A stretch of DNA of 64,000 nt from an uncultured Pelagibacteraceae bacterium (lineage in GTDB: Bacteria; Pseudomonadota; Alphaproteobacteria; Pelagibacterales; Pelagibacteraceae). The DNA is taken from assembly GCA_902547535.1 (NCBI GenBank), contig CACCOB010000003.1, positions 1-64,000 on the forward strand. The letters run 5' to 3'. The position numbers and the translations under genes are program-made. Numbering within the stretch: position 1 is the first letter of the stretch; the number at the start of each line of letters is the position of its first letter. The notes under the pieces were generated by a model. It did not search any database, had not been told where the DNA came from, and was given only the letters and a program-made list of their open reading frames with translations. Shown here in pieces: positions 49,314-58,333 of the stretch.

Positions 49314-50957
49314 TTAAAAATCAATTTGCATACTTTTAAGAGTTTCTTGCATTATTTTTAAGTGGTCCTTATGCTTCTTCCATTCTTCAGAAGTGTTTTT
49401 TTTTATTCCTTTTCTTACTTGGTTATAAGACGCTGTTGTAATAACTCTGTCGTTCTTATCATAATTTCTAATTTTATTTTCCCAATTTAAATCTAAATAA
49501 GAAAGTATTTTTTTAGTATTTTCTTCATAGTCTTGCACAAAATTTTCGTAATTTACATGTAAAATTCGTTCTTTAAAATTTTGTTTCCAAAATTTCATTA
49601 AATCAGCATAAATCGAGTAGTAATATGCTACATCTTTTTGCGACAAGTTAAAGTCCATACCACTATCTACAAAGAAGGTTTTATAATTTGACCAACAGAC
49701 TGCCATTGGGTTTCTTTCAATATGAATAATTTTAGCCTCAGGTAATGATTTAAAAATAAACCCTATCCATCTAAAATTTGAGGGCATTTTATCAATGATA
49801 AAGTTTTTCTGTGAAATTTTACTAATCTCTTCATTATAAAATTCTCTAATTTGAGAAAAGTAATCCTTAAAATCAGCTGGTTTTTCTAGACCTAATTTAT
49901 CTATAATTTTTTGTAAATAGTTTAATTCTCCAGCACCATGAATTTTAGAATGAGAAGATAATATTTGTTCAAGTAAAGTTGTTCCTGATCTTGGCATACC
50001 AACTATAAAGATTGGTCTTTTATGTAAATTATTATCAAATTTTAAATCTGATTTATCTAAGTTTTTAAAAAAAAATTTTATATCCATAAATTTTTTTTCT
50101 TCATCTTTCATAGAAAATTTAGACTTTTCTTTTTTTAGTAAATTTGATTTATTTAAATAATTAAATCCTTGGCTAATATTATTTAAGTCGAAGTAACTTT
50201 TGCTTAATGCATTAAAAAACAAAATTTTGTCATCTACATCTAATTCATCAAAATTAAAATCTATTAGTTTTTTGAAAACATCATTTTTTTCATCTATTTT
50301 TGTTACAGAAATATAATTTCTATAACTTGGTAAATGTTTTTGATCGATACTAATTCCTTTTTTGAAATATTCGCGTGCTTTTGAAATTTCTCCTAAGAAA
50401 AGATAAGCAGAGCCTAAATTATAAATAGTTTTAACATTCTTTTCATCTAATTTTAATATTTTTTGATAAATCAAAATCAAGTCTTGATATTTGTTCCTTT
50501 CTTTTAAAATATTCGTTAAGTTAAGATGAGCTTCAATATTATCTTCTTTTAAACTTATTGCTTTTCTATAACATTGTTCCGCTTCATCTTTAAAATCCAA
50601 TAATTTTTTTGCATTTCCTAAGCTATTATATGCTTCTGAAAAATCTGGTTTCAACTCAATTGCATTTTCAAATGAGGTAATTGCACTTTTATATTTTTTT
50701 AGCTTTTTTTGAATATTTCCAAAGATATAATATAATTCATGTGATTTTTTTAAAGGTATTAACAATTCAAAATATTTTTCAGCTTTTATGAAATTTTCAA
50801 GCTTAATAGAAGCTAAACCCAAAATATATGTTACTTGGTGGTCATTAGGATAACTATTGTGTAAATCTGCACCAATTTTAATTACTTCAGTAAATTTTTG
50901 TTTTTTATAAAGATCTAAAAATTTTAATTTTTTATTTTCAAAATTATTTAAATTCAT
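49314..50957 (-). CDS. TPR-repeat sulfotransferase
   Basis: 547-residue two-domain protein. Residues 1 to about 220 contain a series of tetratricopeptide repeats (recognisable units at AEKYFELLIPLKKSHELYYIFG, AITSFENAIELKPDFSEAYNSLG, AEQCYRKAISLKEDNIEAHLNL, AREYFKKGISIDQKHLPSYRNY). The C-terminal domain begins near RPIFIVGMPRSGTTLLEQIL, the PAPS-binding loop, with HGAGELNYL and HIERNPMAVCWSNYK carrying the 3'-phosphate Arg. Such fusions resemble protein or glycan sulfotransferases. No signal peptide. It is separated from the other sulfotransferase only by tRNA-Gly; the pair may be distant paralogues acting on a shared surface glycan, which is inference. Confidence 0.88.
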   Translation of the reverse strand: MNLNNFENKKLKFLDLYKKQKFTEVIKIGADLHNSYPNDHQVTYILGLASIKLENFIKAEKYFELLIPLKKSHELYYIFGNIQKKLKKYKSAITSFENAIELKPDFSEAYNSLGNAKKLLDFKDEAEQCYRKAISLKEDNIEAHLNLTNILKERNKYQDLILIYQKILKLDEKNVKTIYNLGSAYLFLGEISKAREYFKKGISIDQKHLPSYRNYISVTKIDEKNDVFKKLIDFNFDELDVDDKILFFNALSKSYFDLNNISQGFNYLNKSNLLKKEKSKFSMKDEEKKFMDIKFFFKNLDKSDLKFDNNLHKRPIFIVGMPRSGTTLLEQILSSHSKIHGAGELNYLQKIIDKLGLEKPADFKDYFSQIREFYNEEISKISQKNFIIDKMPSNFRWIGFIFKSLPEAKIIHIERNPMAVCWSNYKTFFVDSGMDFNLSQKDVAYYYSIYADLMKFWKQNFKERILHVNYENFVQDYEENTKKILSYLDLNWENKIRNYDKNDRVITTASYNQVRKGIKKNTSEEWKKHKDHLKIMQETLKSMQIDF

Positions 50958-50983
50958 TAATTATGTGTTATATTTTAAATATT

Positions 50984-51625
50984 ATGAAAAAAGAAGATCT
51001 TCCAAATATATTGCCAGTTTTTCCTTTATCTAACTTTATTATTTTTCCAAGAACCACAGTTCCATTAAATATTTTTGAGCCAAGATATATACAAATGGTG
51101 GACCAAAGTATGAAAAGTAATAGAATTATAGGCATGATACAGCCAAAAAAAACAGGCGAACTAAAAAAACCTGATTTACATAGTGTTGGTTGTGCAGGTA
51201 AAATAACTAGTTTTAATGAAACAGATGATGGAAGATATTTAATAATTTTAAATGGGATATGCAGATTTAGAATTACTGACGAAGTTAAAAGTGACAACTT
51301 ATACAGAGAATGTGAGGTGCAATATGAGGACTTTTTTGGAGATTTAATTGAAAAAAAAAATGAAATTAAATTCTCAGATTTAAAGTTAATATTTCAAAAT
51401 CTGAAAGGTCTATTTAAAAAGCAAGGATACGAAATTAATTGGAAGGAAATTGAAAAACAAAGTTTAGACCAAACCATTAATACTTTATCAATGGCATCGC
51501 CATTTTCATTAGAAGAGAAACAAGTTTTACTTGAAAGTAAAGATTTAAATATAAGAAAGGAGAAGTTAGAAGAAATTCTGAATACTTATATTTTAGACAA
51601 TTTTAATAATAAAACTTTACAATAA
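50984..51625 (+). CDS. Lon N-terminal-like (LON substrate-binding) domain protein
   Basis: Stand-alone LAN/LON domain protein, similar to the substrate-recognition domain of Lon protease but without ATPase or protease domains. From the ATG at 50984 it is 213 residues, starting MKKEDLPNILPVFPLSNFIIFPRTTVPLNIFEPRY, a clear family signature; the frame opens 21 bp earlier at 50963, but the added MCYILNI has no support and would nearly abut the divergent gene. A GRYLIILNGICRFRI segment and a helical C-terminal half (SLDQTINTLSMASPFSLEEKQVLLES) follow. Function unknown; it may act as an adaptor in proteolysis. Confidence 0.9.
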   Translation: MKKEDLPNILPVFPLSNFIIFPRTTVPLNIFEPRYIQMVDQSMKSNRIIGMIQPKKTGELKKPDLHSVGCAGKITSFNETDDGRYLIILNGICRFRITDEVKSDNLYRECEVQYEDFFGDLIEKKNEIKFSDLKLIFQNLKGLFKKQGYEINWKEIEKQSLDQTINTLSMASPFSLEEKQVLLESKDLNIRKEKLEEILNTYILDNFNNKTLQ

Positions 51626-51631
51626 TAAAAT

Positions 51632-52693
51632 TTAATTAGAAAAAAAAGTTGCATATTTATTTATAAGTTTATTACCTTTTAAAAGTTTAAATATAGGTTC
51701 TGACAAATTGTTCTTTAGCTTAGTATCAAGATTGAAAAATGTATTAATAGTATCTATTCCTAATCCATAGATAAAATTAAGATGTTTATTTTTTTGTTGA
51801 AATTTTTTAGCAATAGTTTCTCCATCATTAATACCTAATTTAATATTTTCATCTAAAATATTAGATAAAGATTTAATATCTCTAATAGTCATATTGAAGC
51901 CTTGTCCTGCTAGCGGGTGGACTTTATGTATCAAATCTCCAAAAGACAGAATATTTTTAAAAATATAATCTCGAAGTACCAAGAACTTAATGTTAACAGA
52001 CTCGACTTCACTAATTTTAGTAATCTTATATTGCTGATTATACTTATTAATGATTTGAAGAAGACTTAATTTGTCCATTAGTTTTGTTGAATTATTTGTG
52101 AATACAATTGAAGTTTGATTATTAGACAAAGGCAGAAATGCTATTGGGCCTTTTTTTGTAAAAATTTGAGTAGCAATTTTATTTTCAATTTTTTTGTGAT
52201 CAATTATTGCTGTATGAGCTAATGATTTGTAATTTTTTTCAATTTTTTTTTGAAAATACTTTTTTGTTATTGGATTTTTTTGTTCTGAGTTAATAATTAA
52301 ATCATAATTTTGTTTCCTAATAACATCTAATTTATACTTTTTAAGTTTAATAAATTTTAAAAATTTATTTTTTTTCATTAAATTATATAGTGCACAGTAT
52401 TTTAATAAATAAAAATTTTTTTGATTATTATTTTTAAACTCAAATAACTCTGAAGATTTATTTTTATCAGAATAAATTTTAATTTTTTCTGTTGGCCACC
52501 CTAAGTTAGAGATACCTTTGATGTTTTCTTTTAAAAATTTATAATTTTCATTCGAGATAGCAATTGTTCTAACTGTATTTGTTAGTAATGTTGGTTTAGC
52601 TTGCGAGATAATGTCAACATTGATCTTTTTCTTAAGTAATATGTTTGCCAAAACTAAATTTGTTAAATTATTTCCTAATAGACAAATATTCAT
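51632..52693 (-). CDS. Degenerate UbiH/UbiF-type FAD hydroxylase-like protein
   Basis: Resembles the ubiquinone-biosynthesis FAD monooxygenases (UbiH/UbiF/UbiL). From the ATG at 52693 it is 353 residues, starting MNICLLGNNLTNLVLANILL. The C-terminal family motif is intact: FGDLIHKVHPLAGQGFNMTIRD. Two other FAD motifs are eroded: the N-terminal Gly-rich loop GxGxxG reads GNNLTN, and the middle GADGxxSxxR site reads as NSEQKNPITK. Either this lineage binds FAD differently or the protein has lost monooxygenase activity and serves a structural role in ubiquinone synthesis. A longer frame to 52717 adds MLIKLNNI without support. Convergent with the LON-domain gene, divergent from ftsK. Confidence 0.75.
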   Translation of the reverse strand: MNICLLGNNLTNLVLANILLKKKINVDIISQAKPTLLTNTVRTIAISNENYKFLKENIKGISNLGWPTEKIKIYSDKNKSSELFEFKNNNQKNFYLLKYCALYNLMKKNKFLKFIKLKKYKLDVIRKQNYDLIINSEQKNPITKKYFQKKIEKNYKSLAHTAIIDHKKIENKIATQIFTKKGPIAFLPLSNNQTSIVFTNNSTKLMDKLSLLQIINKYNQQYKITKISEVESVNIKFLVLRDYIFKNILSFGDLIHKVHPLAGQGFNMTIRDIKSLSNILDENIKLGINDGETIAKKFQQKNKHLNFIYGLGIDTINTFFNLDTKLKNNLSEPIFKLLKGNKLINKYATFFSN

Positions 52694-52756
52694 AATATTA
52701 TTTAATTTTATCAACAAAAATTAAATGATACAAAGTGACAAATCATTAATAACAAA

Positions 52757-54844
52757 ATGAAAATTAAAAATTTAGTAGATAAAACCACTAGTTTTCTATT
52801 TAAAAGACTATCTGAACTAATAGGTTTGGCTTTACTTTGTTTATCAATATTACTCTTAGTATCATTAATAAGCTACTCACCAGAGGATCCTAACTTCATT
52901 TTTCCAGAGAATGCAGAAATTAAGAATTTATTAGGTGCAAAAGGAAGCTTTGCCTCTGATATTTTATTTCAATCAGTTGGTTTAATCTCATTATTAGTAC
53001 CAATTTCTTTTTTCCTAATATCTCTATCAGTAATTATTGATAAAAAAATTTTACATGTTGTTGAAAGTTTGTTTTTTATAATTCTATATTCAATTACAGG
53101 AGCGTTGTTCTTTACAGTCTTTCACACAGAATCATACTGGCTTACAATTAATGGAAATAGCGGATTTTTAGGTAATTTATTTGAAGAGACTTTTTTTATT
53201 AACTTAATAAACTTAAATAATCAAATTAGTTATGTAATTTTAATTATTTTAATATCATTATTTTTTCTACTAAGTATTAATTTTAAGTTTAGATATTTAA
53301 AGTTTGTAATTACAATTCTCTCTAGATCTAAAAAAACGCTACCTAAAAGTATTGTTGAAAATTATAATGAAAATATAATAGATGAGGCTGAATTCACAAA
53401 TAATGAAACTAGAGTCCAAGAAAATTTTTCATTTGATAATAATATAAAAAATTCAGATAAAAAAATTATTAAATATAAATTACCATCCTTAGATTTATTA
53501 AAAAATCCTTCAAAAAAAGATAAAAATTTATCAGAAAATAAAATAGATGAAAAAACTCTGGAAAAAATTTTGTTAGATTTTGGAGTAGAAGGAGTAGTTA
53601 AAAAGGTAAGCCAAGGTCCTGTTGTTACATTGTATGAGTTTGAACCTGCTCCAGGTGTTAAAGTATCAAAGATAATTAATCTATCTGAGGATATTGCTAG
53701 AAATACAAGTTCAGAGTCTGCCAGAATCGCAACAATTCCTGGAAGTAATACTATAGGAATTGAATTACCCAAGCCTCAACGAGAGAATGTTTTCTTAAGT
53801 GAAATAATTTCTGACGCTAGTTATAAAAAGAAAGACATAAAGCTTCCGATTGCTCTTGGCAAAAGTATTTCTGGATTGCCAATAATCGGTGATTTAAGCA
53901 GTATGCCCCATTTGCTTATAGCTGGTACAACTGGTTCAGGTAAATCAGTTTGTATTAATACAATTATTTTATCTCTTTTATACAAGCACTCCCCAGAAAA
54001 ATGTAAATTTATATTGATCGATCCTAAAATGTTAGAACTATCAACATACGAAGGCATACCCCATTTACTTTGTCCAGTAATTACAGAGGCTAAACGAGCT
54101 GCTTCTGTTTTAGGTTGGGTTGTTAAAGAAATGGAAAATAGATACAAATTAATGACCAAAGTTGGAGTGAGAAATATTGATGGATATAACGAAAAACATA
54201 AGATTTCTATGCCTTATATCGTTGTAATTGTTGATGAAATGTCGGACTTAATGTTAGTTGCTGGAAAGGACATCGAGAATTATATTCAAAAGCTTTCACA
54301 AATGGCAAGAGCAGCTGGAATACATATAATAATGGCTACTCAAAGACCAAGTGTAGATGTAATCACAGGAACAATAAAAGCTAATTTTCCAACTAGAATA
54401 TCATTTCAAGTTACATCTAAAATAGATAGTAGAACAATTCTTGGAGAACAAGGAGCTGAGCAATTGCTAGGGAAAGGAGATATGCTTTACATGACCTCAG
54501 CTAACAGGATGATTAGAATCCATGCACCATTTGTATCGGAAGGAGAAATAGAGAAAATAAATAATTTTTTAAGAAATCAAGCTGAACCAGATTATGTTGA
54601 TGAAATTCTCAATTTTGCAGACGAAAAAGAAGGTAGTAATGATACAAAAGATAGTGAAAACTTAGATGAATTGTACAATACAGCTCTTGAAATAGTTAAA
54701 TCTGAAAGAAAAGCATCAACATCTTTTCTACAAAGAAAATTACAAATTGGTTACAATAGAGCAGCTAGAATAATTGATCAAATGGAGGCTAATGGGGAAG
54801 TAAGTCAAGCAAATCACGTTGGTAAAAGAGAAGTTCTAAAATGA
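52757..54844 (+). CDS. ftsK: DNA translocase FtsK
   Basis: Septum-located ATPase that pumps the chromosome termini apart and activates XerCD recombination at dif. The 695-residue protein has four N-terminal membrane helices (within 1-190), a very short hydrophilic linker (about 200-265, versus hundreds of residues in E. coli), and the motor with Walker A AGTTGSGKSVCIN near 389-401, VVIVDEMSDLM, the ATQRPSVDVITG segment and LLGKGDMLY. The C-terminal gamma domain (SFLQRKLQIGYNRAARIIDQME) reads KOPS sites. It overlaps lolA by 4 bp (ATGA). Confidence 0.95.
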   Translation: MKIKNLVDKTTSFLFKRLSELIGLALLCLSILLLVSLISYSPEDPNFIFPENAEIKNLLGAKGSFASDILFQSVGLISLLVPISFFLISLSVIIDKKILHVVESLFFIILYSITGALFFTVFHTESYWLTINGNSGFLGNLFEETFFINLINLNNQISYVILIILISLFFLLSINFKFRYLKFVITILSRSKKTLPKSIVENYNENIIDEAEFTNNETRVQENFSFDNNIKNSDKKIIKYKLPSLDLLKNPSKKDKNLSENKIDEKTLEKILLDFGVEGVVKKVSQGPVVTLYEFEPAPGVKVSKIINLSEDIARNTSSESARIATIPGSNTIGIELPKPQRENVFLSEIISDASYKKKDIKLPIALGKSISGLPIIGDLSSMPHLLIAGTTGSGKSVCINTIILSLLYKHSPEKCKFILIDPKMLELSTYEGIPHLLCPVITEAKRAASVLGWVVKEMENRYKLMTKVGVRNIDGYNEKHKISMPYIVVIVDEMSDLMLVAGKDIENYIQKLSQMARAAGIHIIMATQRPSVDVITGTIKANFPTRISFQVTSKIDSRTILGEQGAEQLLGKGDMLYMTSANRMIRIHAPFVSEGEIEKINNFLRNQAEPDYVDEILNFADEKEGSNDTKDSENLDELYNTALEIVKSERKASTSFLQRKLQIGYNRAARIIDQMEANGEVSQANHVGKREVLK

Positions 54845-55401
54845 AAAAATATTTAATTTTTTTTTTCATTTTATTTTTTAATTTAAGTGCACAAAGTTCT
54901 ATAAATCAAGAAATTATAGGTCATTTAAAAAAAATAAACTCCATAGAATTTAAATTTATACAAAAAATAGATAATAATAATATTGAACAAGGCGAATGTA
55001 TTATTTTATATCCCAAAAAGATTCTTTGTAAGTATTATGATATTTATAATAAAATCCTTGTTTCGAATGGTAAATCTTTAGTTATAAATTCAGATAAAAT
55101 CAAAAATTATTATAGATATCCTTTAGATAAAACACCTTTAAATTTTATTTTAGATAAAAAATTTTTAATTTCGAAAATGAAAGAAGTAGAAAATGACAAA
55201 AATTATCCTTTTTATTATGTATTCAATTTTGAATTTGAAAATAATCTAATTAAAGTTTTCTTTGATAAGACAAGTTTAGATTTAATTGGTTGGGAGACAA
55301 AAGACATATACCAAAATCAAATACAAACCTTTTTAAGTGATATTAATATTAATGTTAATGTTGAAGAAAAAATATTTTCTTTACAAAAATATATTAATTA
55401 A
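54841..55401 (+). CDS. lolA: LolA-like outer-membrane lipoprotein carrier
   Basis: Periplasmic chaperone that shuttles lipoproteins from the LolCDE complex to the outer membrane. The 186-residue precursor has a signal peptide (cut near residue 19, after LSAQS). The mature part follows the LolA outline: INQEIIGHLKKINSIEFKFIQ at the start, GECIILYPKKILCKYYD, NGKSLVINSDKIKNYYRYPLDKTPLNFILD, and the C-terminal strands. Sequence identity to E. coli LolA would be low; position directly after ftsK, with 4-bp overlap, matches the common ftsK-lolA gene order and strengthens the call. Confidence 0.85.
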   Translation: MKKYLIFFFILFFNLSAQSSINQEIIGHLKKINSIEFKFIQKIDNNNIEQGECIILYPKKILCKYYDIYNKILVSNGKSLVINSDKIKNYYRYPLDKTPLNFILDKKFLISKMKEVENDKNYPFYYVFNFEFENNLIKVFFDKTSLDLIGWETKDIYQNQIQTFLSDININVNVEEKIFSLQKYIN

Positions 55402-55906
55402 CCTCAACATTTATTTTTTCAGATTTAAATACCTGCATTCCTCTGGCTAAATAATTTTTAATTGCATTTTCATGGTCAAGTGAACAGGTGTGCAGCCAAA
55501 CTCTTGATACCCCTTGATCAAATAACTTCTTGATAGCCTCAGAAAGAAGATAGCCACCACATTTTTTCCCAAAATATTCCTCTAAAATTCCAAAATATGC
55601 TATTTCTGAGTGATCGTTATCTAGATCACGAACAGTTTCATAAAATCCAACTAAGTTATTATTTTCCTTTAAAATAAAGGTTTTTACCCTTGGATTTTCA
55701 ACATATTCGATCCATTTTTTGTCACCCCATGCCAATCTATCTATCCATCTATATTTTTTTCCAATTTGTTTATAAAAAAATTTATTTAAATGAAAATCTG
55801 GTGGGTCTACTTCACTAATTTTAAAATTTGGACCCGGGCTTTTTGAACAGTTAAGTTCACTTATTGAATTTATTTCTAAAAAACTTCTGTCTACGTTAAC
55901 TTTCAC
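55394..55906 (-). CDS. GNAT-family N-acetyltransferase
   Basis: 170-residue acetyltransferase of the GNAT fold. The acetyl-CoA pyrophosphate loop is in the segment YFGKKCGGYLLSEAIKKLF (Q/R-x-x-G-x-G/A-like, here KKCGGY), following the strand EIAYFGILEEY; VWLHTCSLDHENAIKNYLARGMQVFK supplies the C-terminal motif. Substrate unknown. It overlaps the HIT-family gene by 4 bp and is the last gene of the long his-mcl-mtk operon run; it converges on lolA with an 8-bp overlap. Confidence 0.85.
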   Translation of the reverse strand: MKVNVDRSFLEINSISELNCSKSPGPNFKISEVDPPDFHLNKFFYKQIGKKYRWIDRLAWGDKKWIEYVENPRVKTFILKENNNLVGFYETVRDLDNDHSEIAYFGILEEYFGKKCGGYLLSEAIKKLFDQGVSRVWLHTCSLDHENAIKNYLARGMQVFKSEKINVEVN

Positions 55907-56268
55907 GAGACCATTTTACCGATTTTCTCTCCACCAAACAAATGAAAATGTAAATGAGGAACTTCTTGTCCTCCGTCTTCACTTATATTTGCTAGCGCTC
56001 TATATCCATTACCAGTATCAACGGATATATTTAATTTCTTTGCAACAATATTTATTCCTTTTAGCAATCCTACCATTTCTTCTGATGATGCATTTTGACT
56101 AAAATCATCTAAGTCAACATATTTACCTTTTGGGATTACTAATGCGTGAATTTTTTTTTGAGGATTTATATCGTGGAAAGATAAAACAAATTCATCCTCA
56201 TAAATTTTATTACAAGGTATTTCATTTCTTAATATTTTAGCAAATATATTATTATCGTCGTAACTCAT
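55903..56268 (-). CDS. hinT: HIT-family nucleotide-binding protein (HinT-like)
   Basis: Purine nucleoside phosphoramidase of the histidine-triad superfamily. The 121-residue protein has NIFAKILRNEIPCNKIYEDE at the start, FHDINPQKKIHALVIPKG, and the triad HLHFHLFGG with His105, His107 and His109. GQEVPHLHFH is the classic HinT/PKCI form. Length is normal. It sits 2 bp after the CoA-ligase alpha gene and overlaps the GNAT gene, so is in the same transcription unit. Confidence 0.93.
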   Translation of the reverse strand: MSYDDNNIFAKILRNEIPCNKIYEDEFVLSFHDINPQKKIHALVIPKGKYVDLDDFSQNASSEEMVGLLKGINIVAKKLNISVDTGNGYRALANISEDGGQEVPHLHFHLFGGEKIGKMVS

Positions 56269-56270
56269 GA

Positions 56271-57158
56271 CTACATTTTTTCTAAAACTAATTTTACTGT
56301 ATCTCCCATAACAGACGGATTTTTAGAAATTGTAATTCCACACTCTTTTAAAATTTCAACCTTTTCAATTGCACTTTCTCCATACGCTGAAACTATTGCT
56401 CCAGCGTGACCCATGACTCTTCCTTTCGGAGCTGTTAAGCCTGCAATGTAAGCTATTACTGGTTTTTTCATATTTTCTTTTGCAAATTCTCCTGCTGCTA
56501 CTTCCTGGGGACCACCAATTTCACCAATCATTAATATTGCATCTGTTTCATCATCTGTTTCAAATTTTTCAATAATATCTCTAAATGAACTCCCATTTAT
56601 AGGATCTCCCCCAATACCTACACTCGTTGAGACACCTATATTCAAATTCTTGAGTTGTTGAGCTGCTTCATATCCTAATGTTCCTGATCTACTTATAATT
56701 CCAATTCTTCCCTCTTTATATATATGCCCCGGCATAATACCCAACATTGATTTTCCAGGACTGATAATTCCTGCACAATTAGGTCCAACTAGAGTCATTT
56801 TAGAACTTTTAGTATACCTTCTCATATATCTTTTAATTCTGATCATATCGTGAGATGGAATTCCATCTACAATAGCTACACACGTTTTAATACCAGCATC
56901 AGCAGCTTCCATTGCTGAGTCTGCTGCAAAAGCTGGTGGTACAAATAAAATTGATGCATCTGCTCCAGTTTCGCTAACTGCATCTTTCACTGTATTAAAA
57001 ACTGGCAAATTTAGGTGCATAGAGCCACCCTTACCTGGAGTAACTCCACCAACGACATTAGAACCATACTTAATCATCTCATCTGCATGAAAAGAGCCCA
57101 TTTTCCCTGTAAAACCTTGAATAATTATCTTACTATTTTTGTCTATTAAAACTGTCAT
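56271..57158 (-). CDS. mtkB: CoA ligase alpha subunit: malate-CoA ligase type (MtkB) or succinyl-CoA synthetase (SucD)
   Basis: NAD-fold alpha subunit of an ADP-forming dicarboxylate CoA ligase, 295 residues, with phosphohistidine His251 in MGHAGAI and the CoA site GFTGKMGSFH. Several segments match the malate-CoA ligase alpha subunit of Methylobacterium as I remember it rather than SucD: GPNCAGIISPGKSMLGIMPGHIY (SucD usually has GPNCPGVITP and GIQPGHIH), SGTLGYEAAQQ (SucD SGTLTYEA), and IGEIGGPQE (SucD GGSAE). Next to a malyl-CoA lyase gene, the malate thiokinase role is preferred. A bifunctional succinate/malate role cannot be excluded, because I see no other sucCD in the window and cannot inspect the rest of the genome. 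Confidence 0.72.
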   Translation of the reverse strand: MTVLIDKNSKIIIQGFTGKMGSFHADEMIKYGSNVVGGVTPGKGGSMHLNLPVFNTVKDAVSETGADASILFVPPAFAADSAMEAADAGIKTCVAIVDGIPSHDMIRIKRYMRRYTKSSKMTLVGPNCAGIISPGKSMLGIMPGHIYKEGRIGIISRSGTLGYEAAQQLKNLNIGVSTSVGIGGDPINGSSFRDIIEKFETDDETDAILMIGEIGGPQEVAAGEFAKENMKKPVIAYIAGLTAPKGRVMGHAGAIVSAYGESAIEKVEILKECGITISKNPSVMGDTVKLVLEKM

Positions 57159-57161
57159 TTT

Positions 57162-58325
57162 CTATTTATTCAAGGCTGCAACCGCTTTATTAGCTGCATC
57201 CTCTAAAGTGTTTGCTTCAATATAATTTATCTTACTCTCTTTTAAAATTTGATTGCCTTTTTCAACATTTGTTCCTGCTAATCTTATAACCAATGGAACA
57301 TTAACTTCTATTTTTTTTAGAGCTTCTACTATTCCTTCTGCTACCCAATCACATCTGTTTATACCAGCAAAAATATTTACAAGAATAACTTTCACTTTTT
57401 CATCCATTGTAACTAGTTTAAATGCTTTAACTATTTTTTCAGGTGTTGCTCCACCACCCACATCTAAAAAATTAGCAGGACTTCCACCAGCTAGTTTTAT
57501 CATATCCATTGATGCCATGGCTAAACCAGCCCCATTTATAATGTTACCAATGTTTCCGTCTAAACTTACATAATTTAATCCTCTGTCAGAGGCAAAAACT
57601 TCTTTTGAGTCCTCTTGTGTCTTATCTCTTAGTTCAGAAACTTGATTTCTTCTGAACATTGCATTGTTATCAAAACTCATTTTACAATCTAAAGCTAAGA
57701 TTTGTTTTTGTTTTGAAATTACTAATGGATTGACTTCCACCATTGTAGCATCTAATTCACTAAATGCTTTATAACATCCAATAATAGTTTCAGAAGCTCT
57801 TCTAATTAAATCTGGTTCTATGCCAAGACCAAATGCTAATTCTCTAGCTTGGAAACTTTGCATTCCAACTGCAACTTCAATTTTTGATCTAATTATAGTT
57901 TCAGGTTTTTCTTTCGAAATTTCTTCTACACTCATCCCACCTTCTGTTGATGCAACAACCATAATACTCTCTGAACTTCTGTCAAAAACTAAACCAAGGT
58001 ATAGTTCACGCTCTATATCTGTTGCTTCTTCAATATAAATTCTATTTACTATTTTACCTTCGGGGCCTGTTTGATTTGTAACTAATTTTTTTCCCAACAA
58101 TTTGTCTGTTGCTTGAGCAACTTCCAATGGACTATCACATACTATTATTCCACCAGCTTTTCCTCTCGCACCAGAGTGAATTTGTGCTTTTACTACCCAT
58201 TTTGATCCACCAATCTCTCTAGCTTTATTCTCAGCGTTCTCTGGACTATAGACAATTCCGCCTCTTGGAATCGTTACTCCAAAATCTGAAAGTATTTTTT
58301 TTGCTTGGTATTCGTGAATATCCAT
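57162..58325 (-). CDS. mtkA: CoA ligase beta subunit: malate-CoA ligase type (MtkA) or succinyl-CoA synthetase (SucC)
   Basis: ATP-grasp beta subunit pairing with the gene downstream, 387 residues. The N-terminus MDIHEYQAKKILSDFGV and VKAQIHSGARGKAGGI are shared by both families. The discriminating region at about 317-331 reads NIFAGINRCDWVAEG; SucC normally has NIFGGI-x-x-CD-x-[IV]AxG, whereas Methylobacterium MtkA, as I remember it, has NIFAGINRCDWVAEG. LVTNQTGPEGKIVNRIYIE, FERELYLG-type EREL and KMSFDDNA/FDNNAMFRRN also fit MtkA. It lies 3 bp before mtkB and 8 bp after malyl-CoA lyase. Reaction if correct: malate + CoA + ATP to malyl-CoA, or the reverse with ATP gain. Confidence 0.72.
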   Translation of the reverse strand: MDIHEYQAKKILSDFGVTIPRGGIVYSPENAENKAREIGGSKWVVKAQIHSGARGKAGGIIVCDSPLEVAQATDKLLGKKLVTNQTGPEGKIVNRIYIEEATDIERELYLGLVFDRSSESIMVVASTEGGMSVEEISKEKPETIIRSKIEVAVGMQSFQARELAFGLGIEPDLIRRASETIIGCYKAFSELDATMVEVNPLVISKQKQILALDCKMSFDNNAMFRRNQVSELRDKTQEDSKEVFASDRGLNYVSLDGNIGNIINGAGLAMASMDMIKLAGGSPANFLDVGGGATPEKIVKAFKLVTMDEKVKVILVNIFAGINRCDWVAEGIVEALKKIEVNVPLVIRLAGTNVEKGNQILKESKINYIEANTLEDAANKAVAALNK

Positions 58326-58333
58326 AATTTTAA

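Noticed and set aside
50963..50983. LON-domain protein starting at 50963
   Set aside because: The extra MCYILNI is not supported by the family and would leave only 5 bp to the divergent gene; Met at 50984 fits the fold.
53362..53772. 136-residue minus-strand frame within ftsK, and similar long antisense frames inside folD, tsaD, mtkA and glcD-like genes
   Set aside because: They lie fully antisense to genes with strong family motifs and their translations show no recognisable domain; shadows of real genes.
56271..58325. Plain sucCD annotation without comment
   Set aside because: Gene order and several signature residues fit malate-CoA ligase better; sucCD retained only as the alternative.
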